A stretch of 64,000 nucleotides of DNA from an uncultured Bacteroides sp. (GTDB taxonomy: Bacteria; Bacteroidota; Bacteroidia; Bacteroidales; Bacteroidaceae), in the NCBI GenBank assembly GCA_949285025.1, contig CASDXG010000079.1, positions 104,037-168,036 of the forward strand. The letters run 5' to 3'. Position 1 is the stretch's first letter. Each line of letters starts with the position of its first letter. Shown here one piece after another: positions 18,580-25,981 of the stretch. Both the position numbers and the translations under genes were made by a program. Below the pieces are notes generated by a model that saw only the letters and a program-made list of their open reading frames with translations, was not told the DNA's origin and did no database searches.

Positions 18580-20186
18580 TCAGTTGGGCGGGGGGAATAT
18601 AAGGCTTTTATGTCTTTGTTGTCTATGCCTGTTATCGTAACAGGCGAACCATCTATTTTTAGTCGGATGTTTCCCTTATTCACTTTCAGCGTACGGCTTC
18701 TTCCGTAGATATCGGTAAGAATAACTCTTTTCGTATTTGGTAGTGAAAGCAGTTCGTCTTTCGGCATGTCCTTTGTCCATAGGCATAGCATGTTTTCTTT
18801 CTTTTTCCGATAGGCAAAGCCGTAACAGTTACCTTTATATTTCCCGACGGGAACGGCATGGCGATACATGTTTACCATATTGCTATATGCAACAGCAGAA
18901 GGCTTTACCGTGAGGCTTTCATCGAAACGAATCAGTCCGAAAGACGATTCTGGATTATGAATGCCGAAAGGTTCATCGGCAAGTTCGTACCAGAATACTT
19001 TCTTTGCCCCGTAATATAAGTGCGATAAATAGGTCCTGACAAGAAATGCAGCCTGTTGCTTTTCGGTCACAGGTATGTATCGTTCATTCTTACCCTTGCT
19101 TTGATAGGTTGTCCATCCCAGTTCAGTTACCCATATTTCCGGGTTTACCCCTAATTTTTTCAGGGCATCTTTCCGCCGGGTGTATTCTCCGGTTGCATAT
19201 TTTTCGGTTTCTGGATAGAATGATGCATTGACATAAGGGTGTATCGTGGTGATGTCAATGCGTGAAGCTGCATCGTTTTTTTCGACAAAATATTCTATCC
19301 ATTCGTCTTCTCCCGGCCACATGAGGCGTATGTCCGGATCGACAGCGGCAATGGAGTCATGCATTTGTTTGAGCAGGTCAGAAAATGGTTTGCCCCATCC
19401 TTGAGGACGCCATTGCTGGTTCTGCGGATGCGGCCAGCGTTTCGACCATCCTCCGAAATTGTTCGGCTCGTTTTGCGACTCGAATACCCGGAAATGTCCT
19501 TTGGTTAGTTCGACATATTTTTTCAGAAGTGCAAGATCTTCATTCCATCTCCATACACCGTCTTTATCTTGTTTCCCGTTGAACGAATTAATGTATCCGA
19601 ATAAATTCAGCCAGCAGATGTTGTGTCTGTCCAGATAATCCAAATCGGGGTCGGAGGGAAGATTCTCTTTTGCCACCTTCATCCAGTTGCTTTCATCGCG
19701 CACCCATGCAATACCTAAACACTGCTGTATCCGGGCTATGTGTTTCTTTTTATAATCGTATCTTACAAAGTGTCCGCAAACGCCGAAAGGAGAATCCCAG
19801 TCTTTTGCCTGTAGGGTTACATTCGGTATGACGCCGAATCCGGTTTTTACCGTATCGGCAGAGGTCTCATCCCGTTGACCGATTACGGTAAACGCATAAT
19901 ACCCCAATTGTTTTTCGCGGAAATGATGTGTAATGACGTTGTCTGAAGGAATCTTATACGTATCATCGCTGATGATTTTGCCGTCAATGTCAGTAATACT
20001 CACACGAATATTTCGGTAATCTCTGCCGACGATGATACGTGCATTCCCTTTGTCATTAGCGTGATAAACAGCTCCCGGTTGAGAAAAAGTCACGCGCATT
20101 CCGGGAGAATTCTCTGCATTCATGCAAAAAGAGACACCGCAGAAAAACATCGCTGCGAGAATATTCCGTTTAGATGAAAGATGCAT
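18576..20186 (-). CDS. Secreted glycoside hydrolase, clan GH-A type
   Basis: A 536-residue exported protein (signal peptide about 1-24, ending CMNAEN). An N-terminal beta-sandwich (about 28-125) is followed by a TIM-barrel: SPFGVCGHF, WVRDESNW, then FESQNEPNNFGGW with the likely acid/base Glu after Asn, and VTELGWTTY with the likely nucleophile Glu, the paired arrangement of clan GH-A families such as GH39 and GH5. A short beta domain ends it. The substrate is unknown. It is a lone gene with its own promoter box and faces the pseudouridine synthase gene tail to tail. Confidence 0.75.
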   Translation of the reverse strand: MHLSSKRNILAAMFFCGVSFCMNAENSPGMRVTFSQPGAVYHANDKGNARIIVGRDYRNIRVSITDIDGKIISDDTYKIPSDNVITHHFREKQLGYYAFTVIGQRDETSADTVKTGFGVIPNVTLQAKDWDSPFGVCGHFVRYDYKKKHIARIQQCLGIAWVRDESNWMKVAKENLPSDPDLDYLDRHNICWLNLFGYINSFNGKQDKDGVWRWNEDLALLKKYVELTKGHFRVFESQNEPNNFGGWSKRWPHPQNQQWRPQGWGKPFSDLLKQMHDSIAAVDPDIRLMWPGEDEWIEYFVEKNDAASRIDITTIHPYVNASFYPETEKYATGEYTRRKDALKKLGVNPEIWVTELGWTTYQSKGKNERYIPVTEKQQAAFLVRTYLSHLYYGAKKVFWYELADEPFGIHNPESSFGLIRFDESLTVKPSAVAYSNMVNMYRHAVPVGKYKGNCYGFAYRKKKENMLCLWTKDMPKDELLSLPNTKRVILTDIYGRSRTLKVNKGNIRLKIDGSPVTITGIDNKDIKALYSPRPTD

Positions 20187-20214
20187 AATGGTATGTTTTT
20201 AAGGTTCGATGCTT

Positions 20215-20222
20215 CAAATTTA
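20215..20222 (-). promoter_or_regulatory. Probable -7 box of the GH-A gene
   Basis: TAAATTTG on the minus strand fits TAnnTTTG; start near 20208, about 22 nt before the ATG at 20186. Confidence 0.5.
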
Positions 20223-20332
20223 CGAAGAAAAAATAGAAAAGACGAGGAAATACGATATAAAATATCGGTATGTTTTGAGGAAAATGATTGCTGAAAAAAG
20301 TAAAATAATATAAGAGATTCTTTGCTTACTGC

Positions 20333-20340
20333 TATCTTTG
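20333..20340 (+). promoter_or_regulatory. Probable -7 box of the HAD gene
   Basis: TATCTTTG, the most common form in this window, lies 25 nt before the ATG at 20366. Confidence 0.5.
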
Positions 20341-20365
20341 CATAGGAAAGAATAATACAAAGAAG

Positions 20366-20983
20366 ATGATTAAAAATATAGTTTTCGATTTTGGTGGCGT
20401 GTTGGTCGATATTGACCGCAGTCGGGCTGTAGATGCATTTGTTCGTTTAGGTCTTACAGATGCAGATACGATTTTGGACAAATACCATCAGACCGGTATC
20501 TTTTTAGAGTTGGAGGAAGGTGCATTAAGCGAGAATAATTATCGGGAACAGCTTGCACAGATGTGTAAACGACCGTTAGAGTGGGGTGAAGTGCGTCAGG
20601 CTTGGTTGGCTTTTATTACGAGAATAGACGAAAGAAAACTGACTTATTTGGAGGAACTTCACCGTAATTATCGTTTGTTTTTGCTAAGCAATACCAATCC
20701 GTATATCATGTCGTGGGCATGTAGCAGTGAGTTCTCTTCGGATGGAAAGCCATTGAATGCATACTTCGACGGTTTGTATCTTTCGTATCAGATAGGTTAT
20801 ACAAAACCGGATAGGCGTATATTCGACTTTATGCTGCATGATGCTTCCATCCTTCCGGAGGAAACATTGTTTGTTGATGATGGTATTGCAAACATTGAAG
20901 CCGGGAAACAAATTGGTATGCATACTTTGTTGGCTGATAATGGAGAGGATTGGAGACAGAAAGTATCTGACATACTCCTTTAG
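20366..20983 (+). CDS. HAD-superfamily phosphatase, YihX-like
   Basis: A 205-residue cytosolic hydrolase. Motif I is VFDFGGVLVDID with nucleophile Asp8; motif II is LLSNTN; motif III has Lys in GYTKPDRRIF; motif IV is FVDDGIANIEAG. This is the pattern of HAD subfamily IA with a helical cap, closest to YihX, which removes phosphate from glucose-1-phosphate. Substrate identity is inference. It is a lone gene, convergent with the serine hydrolase gene 39 nt downstream. Confidence 0.85.
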   Translation: MIKNIVFDFGGVLVDIDRSRAVDAFVRLGLTDADTILDKYHQTGIFLELEEGALSENNYREQLAQMCKRPLEWGEVRQAWLAFITRIDERKLTYLEELHRNYRLFLLSNTNPYIMSWACSSEFSSDGKPLNAYFDGLYLSYQIGYTKPDRRIFDFMLHDASILPEETLFVDDGIANIEAGKQIGMHTLLADNGEDWRQKVSDILL

Positions 20984-21022
20984 CTGTTGGGATCGACGTG
21001 GAATGTTTTTTTCTGGAAAATT

Positions 21023-22195
21023 TTATTCAACCTCATTTTCGTCCAATATCTTCGTCGCTATGTCCAGATAGTTCCGCATATCTGCAGTAAAAGGCCCTTC
21101 GTAAATGTCGTGCCGTTTCCTGCCTAACCGTACGACAATGGCCTCTCTGGAGGGAATGACGAAGATATATTGTCCCAGCATTCCCCTTAAGCAGGGTATG
21201 TATTCTCCTTTGTATGGATATATCCATGTTTGAAGACCGTAATAAGAGAGGGAGTCACGTCCCCATTGATCCTTCAGATAGGAGGCCGGACGTATCATCT
21301 CTTGTATATATTTTTGAGATATTAATTGTTTTCCGTTCCATTTTCCGTGATGTAGTAGCAGACGTCCGAAGCGGGCGGCATCGCGTGCTGTGGTATGGAA
21401 ACAGCAAAAAGCTTTCTCGTCTCCTTTTGGTTTATCCAAAAGCCAGTAGGCATCGCGCTCTGCCTGCATGGGGAGCCATAGTTTTTCTTCGGCATATTGA
21501 CTCAATGTTTTTCCTGTGGCAGCTTCGAGAACGAAAGCCAAGAGTTGTGTCTCTCCGCTTCGGTAAGAAAATTGCAGCCCGGGTTCATCCACTACTTCCA
21601 GGCCTGTGACCAGTTCATAAAGATCGTTCCCATAATAACCGTGCGTAGTGACGGAGAATAGCGAGGCATAGGCTTCATCCCATGCCATACCACCACTCAT
21701 GGTGAGCAGATGGCGTAAGGTGACTTCTGCCTGTTTACCTTTGTTGTAAGTAGGGATATAGTGTGAAACGGGCTCGTCGAGGCTATGAATATCCCCCTCG
21801 TCCAAAGCAATACCTGTCAGAAGTCCAACGATGGTCTTTGTGGCAGAGTAGAGATTGGAAGTGAGTGTATCATTCCATCCGTCACGGTAACTTTCGAAAA
21901 GGAGGGAGTCATGTCGGATGACAAGAAAGGATATGGTGTGGAGGGAGTCCAGATAGGCAGCATCTTTGGACGGAAGGCGATATTGATTATAACTTTTGGA
22001 ATGAGGCCAATGCCAAATACGGGCCGGGTCGTGGCGTACGGTATTGTGTTCGAAAGTTTCCAAATCGTCAATGACAGGCATGAGGTGAATGAGTGCCTGA
22101 CGGGCGTAATAGGGTAGGGAGAAATAGGTGACGGTCAATGCAACGAGGAGAATCGTCAGGATACAAACGTATTTTTTTTGTTTAGAGTGTTTCAT
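21023..22195 (-). CDS. Membrane-anchored serine hydrolase (beta-lactamase class C fold)
   Basis: A 390-residue protein with an N-terminal membrane segment (about 8-30, CILTILLVALTVTYFSL) that probably anchors it to the inner membrane facing the periplasm. The Ser-x-x-Lys motif is S117-A-T-K120 and the Tyr-x-Ser motif is Y211-R-S213 (many relatives have Tyr-x-Asn), both typical of the penicillin-binding/class C fold. Such proteins are usually esterases or peptidases rather than true beta-lactamases; the substrate is unknown. Upstream lie a promoter box at 22313 and a hairpin with a T-run that could act as a leader terminator. Confidence 0.85.
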   Translation of the reverse strand: MKHSKQKKYVCILTILLVALTVTYFSLPYYARQALIHLMPVIDDLETFEHNTVRHDPARIWHWPHSKSYNQYRLPSKDAAYLDSLHTISFLVIRHDSLLFESYRDGWNDTLTSNLYSATKTIVGLLTGIALDEGDIHSLDEPVSHYIPTYNKGKQAEVTLRHLLTMSGGMAWDEAYASLFSVTTHGYYGNDLYELVTGLEVVDEPGLQFSYRSGETQLLAFVLEAATGKTLSQYAEEKLWLPMQAERDAYWLLDKPKGDEKAFCCFHTTARDAARFGRLLLHHGKWNGKQLISQKYIQEMIRPASYLKDQWGRDSLSYYGLQTWIYPYKGEYIPCLRGMLGQYIFVIPSREAIVVRLGRKRHDIYEGPFTADMRNYLDIATKILDENEVE

Positions 22196-22255
22196 GCTTT
22201 ATGTAATTTTATTCTTCGTTGATGGTAATCAATTCTTCTCTTTTGATTGACAAAT

Positions 22256-22303
22256 AAAAAAACTCACCCTGAGCGCGCTGTTCTTATGGGAAGCGGGATG
22301 AGT
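22256..22303 (-). terminator. Leader terminator / possible attenuator before the serine hydrolase
   Basis: On the minus strand ACTCATCCC (22303-22295) pairs with GGGTGAGT (22269-22262), with one bulged T and a GC-rich 25-nt loop, and is followed at once by seven T residues and ATTTG. It has the form of an intrinsic terminator but lies 61 nt before the start of the same-strand gene, directly after the predicted transcription start. It could be an attenuator or the end of a roughly 50-nt RNA. The rest of the 387-nt gap 22196-22582 holds only the two promoter boxes listed. Confidence 0.55.
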
Positions 22304-22312
22304 ATACAATTG

Positions 22313-22320
22313 CAAATTTA
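22313..22320 (-). promoter_or_regulatory. Probable -7 box of the serine hydrolase
   Basis: TAAATTTG on the minus strand. The start would be near 22306, so the transcript would begin almost exactly at the hairpin. Confidence 0.5.
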
Positions 22321-22554
22321 TTTAATGGTTTTCATTTTTTCAATGTTTCCTCTTAAAATTTTCGGCGGGACAGAGTATATATTCTGGCGGCAATTTGGTT
22401 GTTTTCCCGAAATGTTTTCTAAATTCCCCGAAAACATTTAAGACGCAAATCCGCAAAATAGAATGAATATATCATCAAAAGCATTACAATCATAATCTGT
22501 AAAACCGTTACAATTCCCCGTGAAATCGTTACGCTTTTTTGCATTATATGCCAT

Positions 22555-22562
22555 TAGCTTTG
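22555..22562 (+). promoter_or_regulatory. Probable -7 box of the Tat pair
   Basis: TAGCTTTG fits TAnnTTTG. The start would be near 22569, which supports the ATG at 22583 for the downstream gene rather than the in-frame ATG at 22520. Confidence 0.5.
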
Positions 22563-22582
22563 TACGCAAAGACGAAAGTGTT

Positions 22583-23587
22583 ATGAATACGGATAATAAA
22601 ATAGGCAGAAGAGATTTTATCAGGACTTCCGCCCTGACTGGAGGAGCCTTGCTTGCTTCTACGGCAATACCGGGACAGGCGATGAATCTATTTCAAGACC
22701 CAAAGAACAATAACAAGTTTACCAATGATGGGTTACTGCAAGGTGTGTGCGACATTCATTTGCATTGCCGTCCGGATTCGCGGGAACGGTCGGTGGATGA
22801 ATACGGTTTTATGAAAGATGCAATAGAGGCGGGCTACCGTGCTGTGATGTTCAAATCCAATGATTTCAGCTGTCATGACCGGGCGTATCTCATCCGTCAG
22901 GCATTGCCGGACGCGGAGTGTTTCGGCAGTTTCTGCATGAACCGGGTGTATGGCGATAAGGTTAATCCTTTTGCCGCGCGAAAGGCGGTAGAGACAAGCG
23001 GAGGTCTGTGCCGCTGCATCTGGATGCCGACCTTGGATGCCGCCTACCAATATCAAAGTGAAGGACGCAAAGAAAAAGGCATTCCCGTATTGGATGACAA
23101 CGGACAAGTTTTGCCTGAAGTAATCAAAGTGATGGAGATATGTGCCGAAGCGGATATTATTTTTGCCACCGGACATTCTTCACCGAAAGAAAGTATTACG
23201 CTTGTCCGCAAGGCGCACGAAGTCGGAGTGAAACGTCTTGTCGTTACTCATGCCAATTCCTCAATTTGGACAATGACACTCGACCAAATTAAACTGTGCA
23301 TCGACTTGGGTGCCTATATCGAGTATTGTTACCTGCCTTGCCTTTGGGGAAAGGGTACGAAGATGCCCCAATACCAACGGCAAAGCATCGAGGAGTTCGT
23401 GTCAATGGTTCGCATCGATCCGACACGGAGCTTTATATCTACGGACTTGGGACAGGCGGTGATGCCGCATCCCATTGAGGGCATGATGGATTGCATTGCG
23501 AAGCTACAAGCTGTCGGAGCGTCTCAAAGTGACATTGATTTGCTGGTACGCAGCAATCCGGCGCGGCTAATAGGTTTGGATAAATAA
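22583..23587 (+). CDS. DUF6282-type amidohydrolase-like protein with Tat signal
   Basis: A 334-residue protein with a twin-arginine signal at the N-terminus (GRRDFIRTSALTGGALLAS, about 8-26). The body looks like a metal-dependent TIM-barrel hydrolase of the DUF6282 group: CDIHLHCRPDSRE (the His-x-His metal pair), FATGHSSPKES, VVTHANSS and ISTDLGQ give further metal-type His and Asp residues. Substrate unknown. It is 11 nt before an Fe-S aldo/keto reductase that also has a Tat signal. Both genes are much richer in GC than their neighbours, a sign of horizontal acquisition. Confidence 0.75.
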   Translation: MNTDNKIGRRDFIRTSALTGGALLASTAIPGQAMNLFQDPKNNNKFTNDGLLQGVCDIHLHCRPDSRERSVDEYGFMKDAIEAGYRAVMFKSNDFSCHDRAYLIRQALPDAECFGSFCMNRVYGDKVNPFAARKAVETSGGLCRCIWMPTLDAAYQYQSEGRKEKGIPVLDDNGQVLPEVIKVMEICAEADIIFATGHSSPKESITLVRKAHEVGVKRLVVTHANSSIWTMTLDQIKLCIDLGAYIEYCYLPCLWGKGTKMPQYQRQSIEEFVSMVRIDPTRSFISTDLGQAVMPHPIEGMMDCIAKLQAVGASQSDIDLLVRSNPARLIGLDK

Positions 23588-23598
23588 AAGGAAAGAAT

Positions 23599-24888
23599 AT
23601 GGACAGACGTGATTTTATCAAAAGCGGACTTCTTGCCGCAGCCGCAGGAGCCGTAAACGGTCCGAAAGCCATTGCGCAGGAAGCCGAGAAACAAGCGGTG
23701 CGGGAACAGCTTGCCAAAGATATTTTGAATTATAATCCGCAGATGCAGTACCGTCCGATGGGGCGGACGGGCGTAAATGTGTCGGCATTGGGTTTCGGCA
23801 TGCTGCGGCTACCGATGAAAAACGGGCATGTGGACTTCGACCAGACCACGCCGATGGTGCGTCGTGCCATCGAGGGCGGCGTGAATTATATCGATACGGG
23901 GCGCGTCTACATGGGCGGCGAGAGCGAACAGGCTGTAGGCAAAGCTCTTGCCAAAGGCTGGCGCGACCGGGTATATGTCACCTCTAAGATGCCTTGGTGG
24001 GAGATGCAGTCGGCGGACGACTTCGAGAAGTTCTTTGATCAGTCGCGTCGCACCATTGACACGGACGTTATCGACTTCTACCACATTCATATGATTATGC
24101 ATCGGGCATGGAAGGAGTACGTGCTGCCCTACAAGCTCATCGAAAAAATGGAAAACCTGAAAGCACAGGGAAAAATCCGTTTCATGGGCTTCTCTTTCCA
24201 CGACAACCTGCAACTGTTCAAGCGAGTGGTGGAATACACGCCCGCTTGGGACTTCTGCCTCATCCAGCACAACTACTTGGATTATGAATACGAGGCTGGC
24301 GTACTCGGCCCGAAATATGCCGCCGCCAACGGCATGGGACTGGCGGTGATGAAGCCTGTCCGTACAGGATTCCTCGCCAATCTGCCGCAAGTGATGCGTG
24401 AGGCTCTTGCCTCTACGGGCATCCGCAAGCCCGATGCGGAGTGGGCGTTGGATTATCTGTGGGACATTCCTGAAGTCAGCGTAGCGGTTAGCGGCATGGG
24501 CAGTATGAAGGATGTGGAGGAGAACCTGAGGTACGCCGCCAAAGCCCGTCCGAATATGCTCACTCCTGCCGAACGTGAGGCATTGGGAGCGGCCATCTAT
24601 GCTTATCGCCACGCTCCGGGACATATCAACTGTACCGGTTGTTACCAGTGTATCCCCTGTCCGCATAACGTTGCTATCGGCTACATTTTCGCCTACGTGT
24701 ACAACAATTATATTTTGCATCGGAACAAGGAGCGGGCAATGGCGGATTACACCGTCTCGATGTCTCCCATACAGCGCGGCGACCCGGCGTCCTCGTGCGT
24801 AGCTTGCGGTGAATGCCTGGCGAAGTGTCCGCAACATTTGAATATTCCGAGCTTGCTGGCAAGAGTGAAAGAAACGATGGGAAAATAA
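23599..24888 (+). CDS. Aldo/keto reductase with C-terminal 4Fe-4S domain and Tat signal
   Basis: A 429-residue protein. Twin-arginine signal at 1-26 (DRRDFIKSGLLAAAAG), aldo/keto reductase barrel (about 50-320) with a complete tetrad Asp99, Tyr104, Lys130 and His164, then a ferredoxin-like tail with one four-Cys group in CTGCYQCIPC and a second at Cys400, 403, 406 and 410 (CVACGECLAKCP). The mixture suggests an exported, cluster-dependent oxidoreductase folded in the cytosol before export. Third-base usage is strongly GC: 40 of 60 bases are G or C at 23821-23880, against 23 of 60 at 25141-25200. Substrate unknown. Confidence 0.85.
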   Translation: MDRRDFIKSGLLAAAAGAVNGPKAIAQEAEKQAVREQLAKDILNYNPQMQYRPMGRTGVNVSALGFGMLRLPMKNGHVDFDQTTPMVRRAIEGGVNYIDTGRVYMGGESEQAVGKALAKGWRDRVYVTSKMPWWEMQSADDFEKFFDQSRRTIDTDVIDFYHIHMIMHRAWKEYVLPYKLIEKMENLKAQGKIRFMGFSFHDNLQLFKRVVEYTPAWDFCLIQHNYLDYEYEAGVLGPKYAAANGMGLAVMKPVRTGFLANLPQVMREALASTGIRKPDAEWALDYLWDIPEVSVAVSGMGSMKDVEENLRYAAKARPNMLTPAEREALGAAIYAYRHAPGHINCTGCYQCIPCPHNVAIGYIFAYVYNNYILHRNKERAMADYTVSMSPIQRGDPASSCVACGECLAKCPQHLNIPSLLARVKETMGK

Positions 24889-24950
24889 GTCCGTGCCATA
24901 TGGAACGAATCCACAAAGCACCTGTCAGCAAACAAGTGATGATAAACTCG

Positions 24951-25008
24951 AATCGGTCATTAGGATTTCTCAGTATTATATAACAGTGAGAAATTCTAAT
25001 GACCGATT
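24951..25008. repeat. 22-bp near-perfect inverted repeat after the Tat pair
   Basis: Arms 24951-24972 (starts AATCGGTCATTAG) and 24987-25008 (ends CTAATGACCGATT) pair over 22 bp with a single G-T wobble and a 14-nt AT-rich loop. No T-run follows directly. It stands 62 nt past the reductase stop and 47 nt before the ppx stop, so it may act as a two-way terminator between convergent genes, or mark the edge of acquired DNA. Confidence 0.7.
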
Positions 25009-25055
25009 TGGATTTAATAAAACGAAGGCTTGTTTTTGTGGTATAAAGGTATGTC

Positions 25056-25979
25056 TTAATTTAAATTACTTTTCTGTGAATTATAAAGAGCGTCTATAAT
25101 GCCGTCGGCCAATCCGATTGTCGGTACATAAATATATTTTGAATCGAGAATTTCTGCGATTGTAATAAATATGTCTCCTGCAGGTACAATAACATCGGCA
25201 CGGTCGGATTTTAGAGAGAACTGTTCCATCCGTTGTTCTATCGACAATGTTTTTAGTTGAGAATGCAGCTCTTGTAAGGAAGATACACTCATCCTCTGTA
25301 ATTTTTTATCTTTTTTATCTATCAGACGATAAAGTTTATTGATGTTTCCTCCTGAACCGATAATGTCTGTATCCGGATAGTCTTTGGCCAGTTTTTTCAA
25401 ATCATATTTCAGTCGTTCCCATTCTTCTTCCTTTGTCGCGCCGTTCAGAATTCTTACAGTTCCAATGTTGTAAGACTGGCTATAAACGAGTTTTCCCTCA
25501 GACAAGAGATTGATTTCAGTACTTCCACCTCCTACATCGACATAGATATAGTTCCCTTTTCTATCGGCCATGTATTCAAAATGGTTGTTATATACCATTT
25601 GTGCTTCTTCTTTCCCGTCGATAATTTCGATTTCTATTCCTGTTTTTTGTTTTATATTACGAATGATATCTTTTCCGTTTTTAGCGTCTCGCATTGCAGA
25701 AGTAGCGCAAGCCCGGTATGCATTTACGTCATAAATTTTCATCAGGTAGTTATACGATTTCATCAGGCGGACCATGTTTTTTTCTTTTCGTTCAGAGATT
25801 TTTCCATCACTGAATACATCAAATCCCAAGCGTAAAGGTACTCTTACTAACAACACTTTGTTGAAATGGAGAGAGTCTATTCCTTTGTCCAATTGTTTGA
25901 TGAGAAGTCGTACGGCATTCGAACCTATATCAATGGCTGCATAACAGCCGTTTTGTTTCTTATTTGTTCCTTTTGGCAT
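25056..25979 (-). CDS. ppx: Exopolyphosphatase / Ppx-GppA family phosphatase
   Basis: Removes terminal phosphate from polyphosphate, or hydrolyses pppGpp; family members do one or both. The 307-residue form has only the two actin-like ATPase-fold lobes and lacks the C-terminal HD-type domains of the long E. coli enzymes. Signatures: AAIDIGSNAVRLLI near the N-terminus, IDGKEEAQ, VDVGGGSTEINLL, and IIGSGGNINKL. It starts 2 nt after the stop of ppk1, so synthesis and breakdown of polyphosphate are made from one transcript. Confidence 0.88.
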   Translation of the reverse strand: MPKGTNKKQNGCYAAIDIGSNAVRLLIKQLDKGIDSLHFNKVLLVRVPLRLGFDVFSDGKISERKEKNMVRLMKSYNYLMKIYDVNAYRACATSAMRDAKNGKDIIRNIKQKTGIEIEIIDGKEEAQMVYNNHFEYMADRKGNYIYVDVGGGSTEINLLSEGKLVYSQSYNIGTVRILNGATKEEEWERLKYDLKKLAKDYPDTDIIGSGGNINKLYRLIDKKDKKLQRMSVSSLQELHSQLKTLSIEQRMEQFSLKSDRADVIVPAGDIFITIAEILDSKYIYVPTIGLADGIIDALYNSQKSNLN

Positions 25980-25981
25980 GA

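Noticed and set aside
21023-22195. Class C beta-lactamase (antibiotic resistance gene)
   Set aside because: The protein keeps only the fold motifs, has Tyr-x-Ser and a membrane anchor, and resembles esterase or peptidase members.
23809-24921. 370-codon open frame on the minus strand opposite the aldo/keto reductase
   Set aside because: It is a shadow caused by the high G+C of the real gene; it shows no known motif and the plus frame has a full tetrad and Fe-S motifs.
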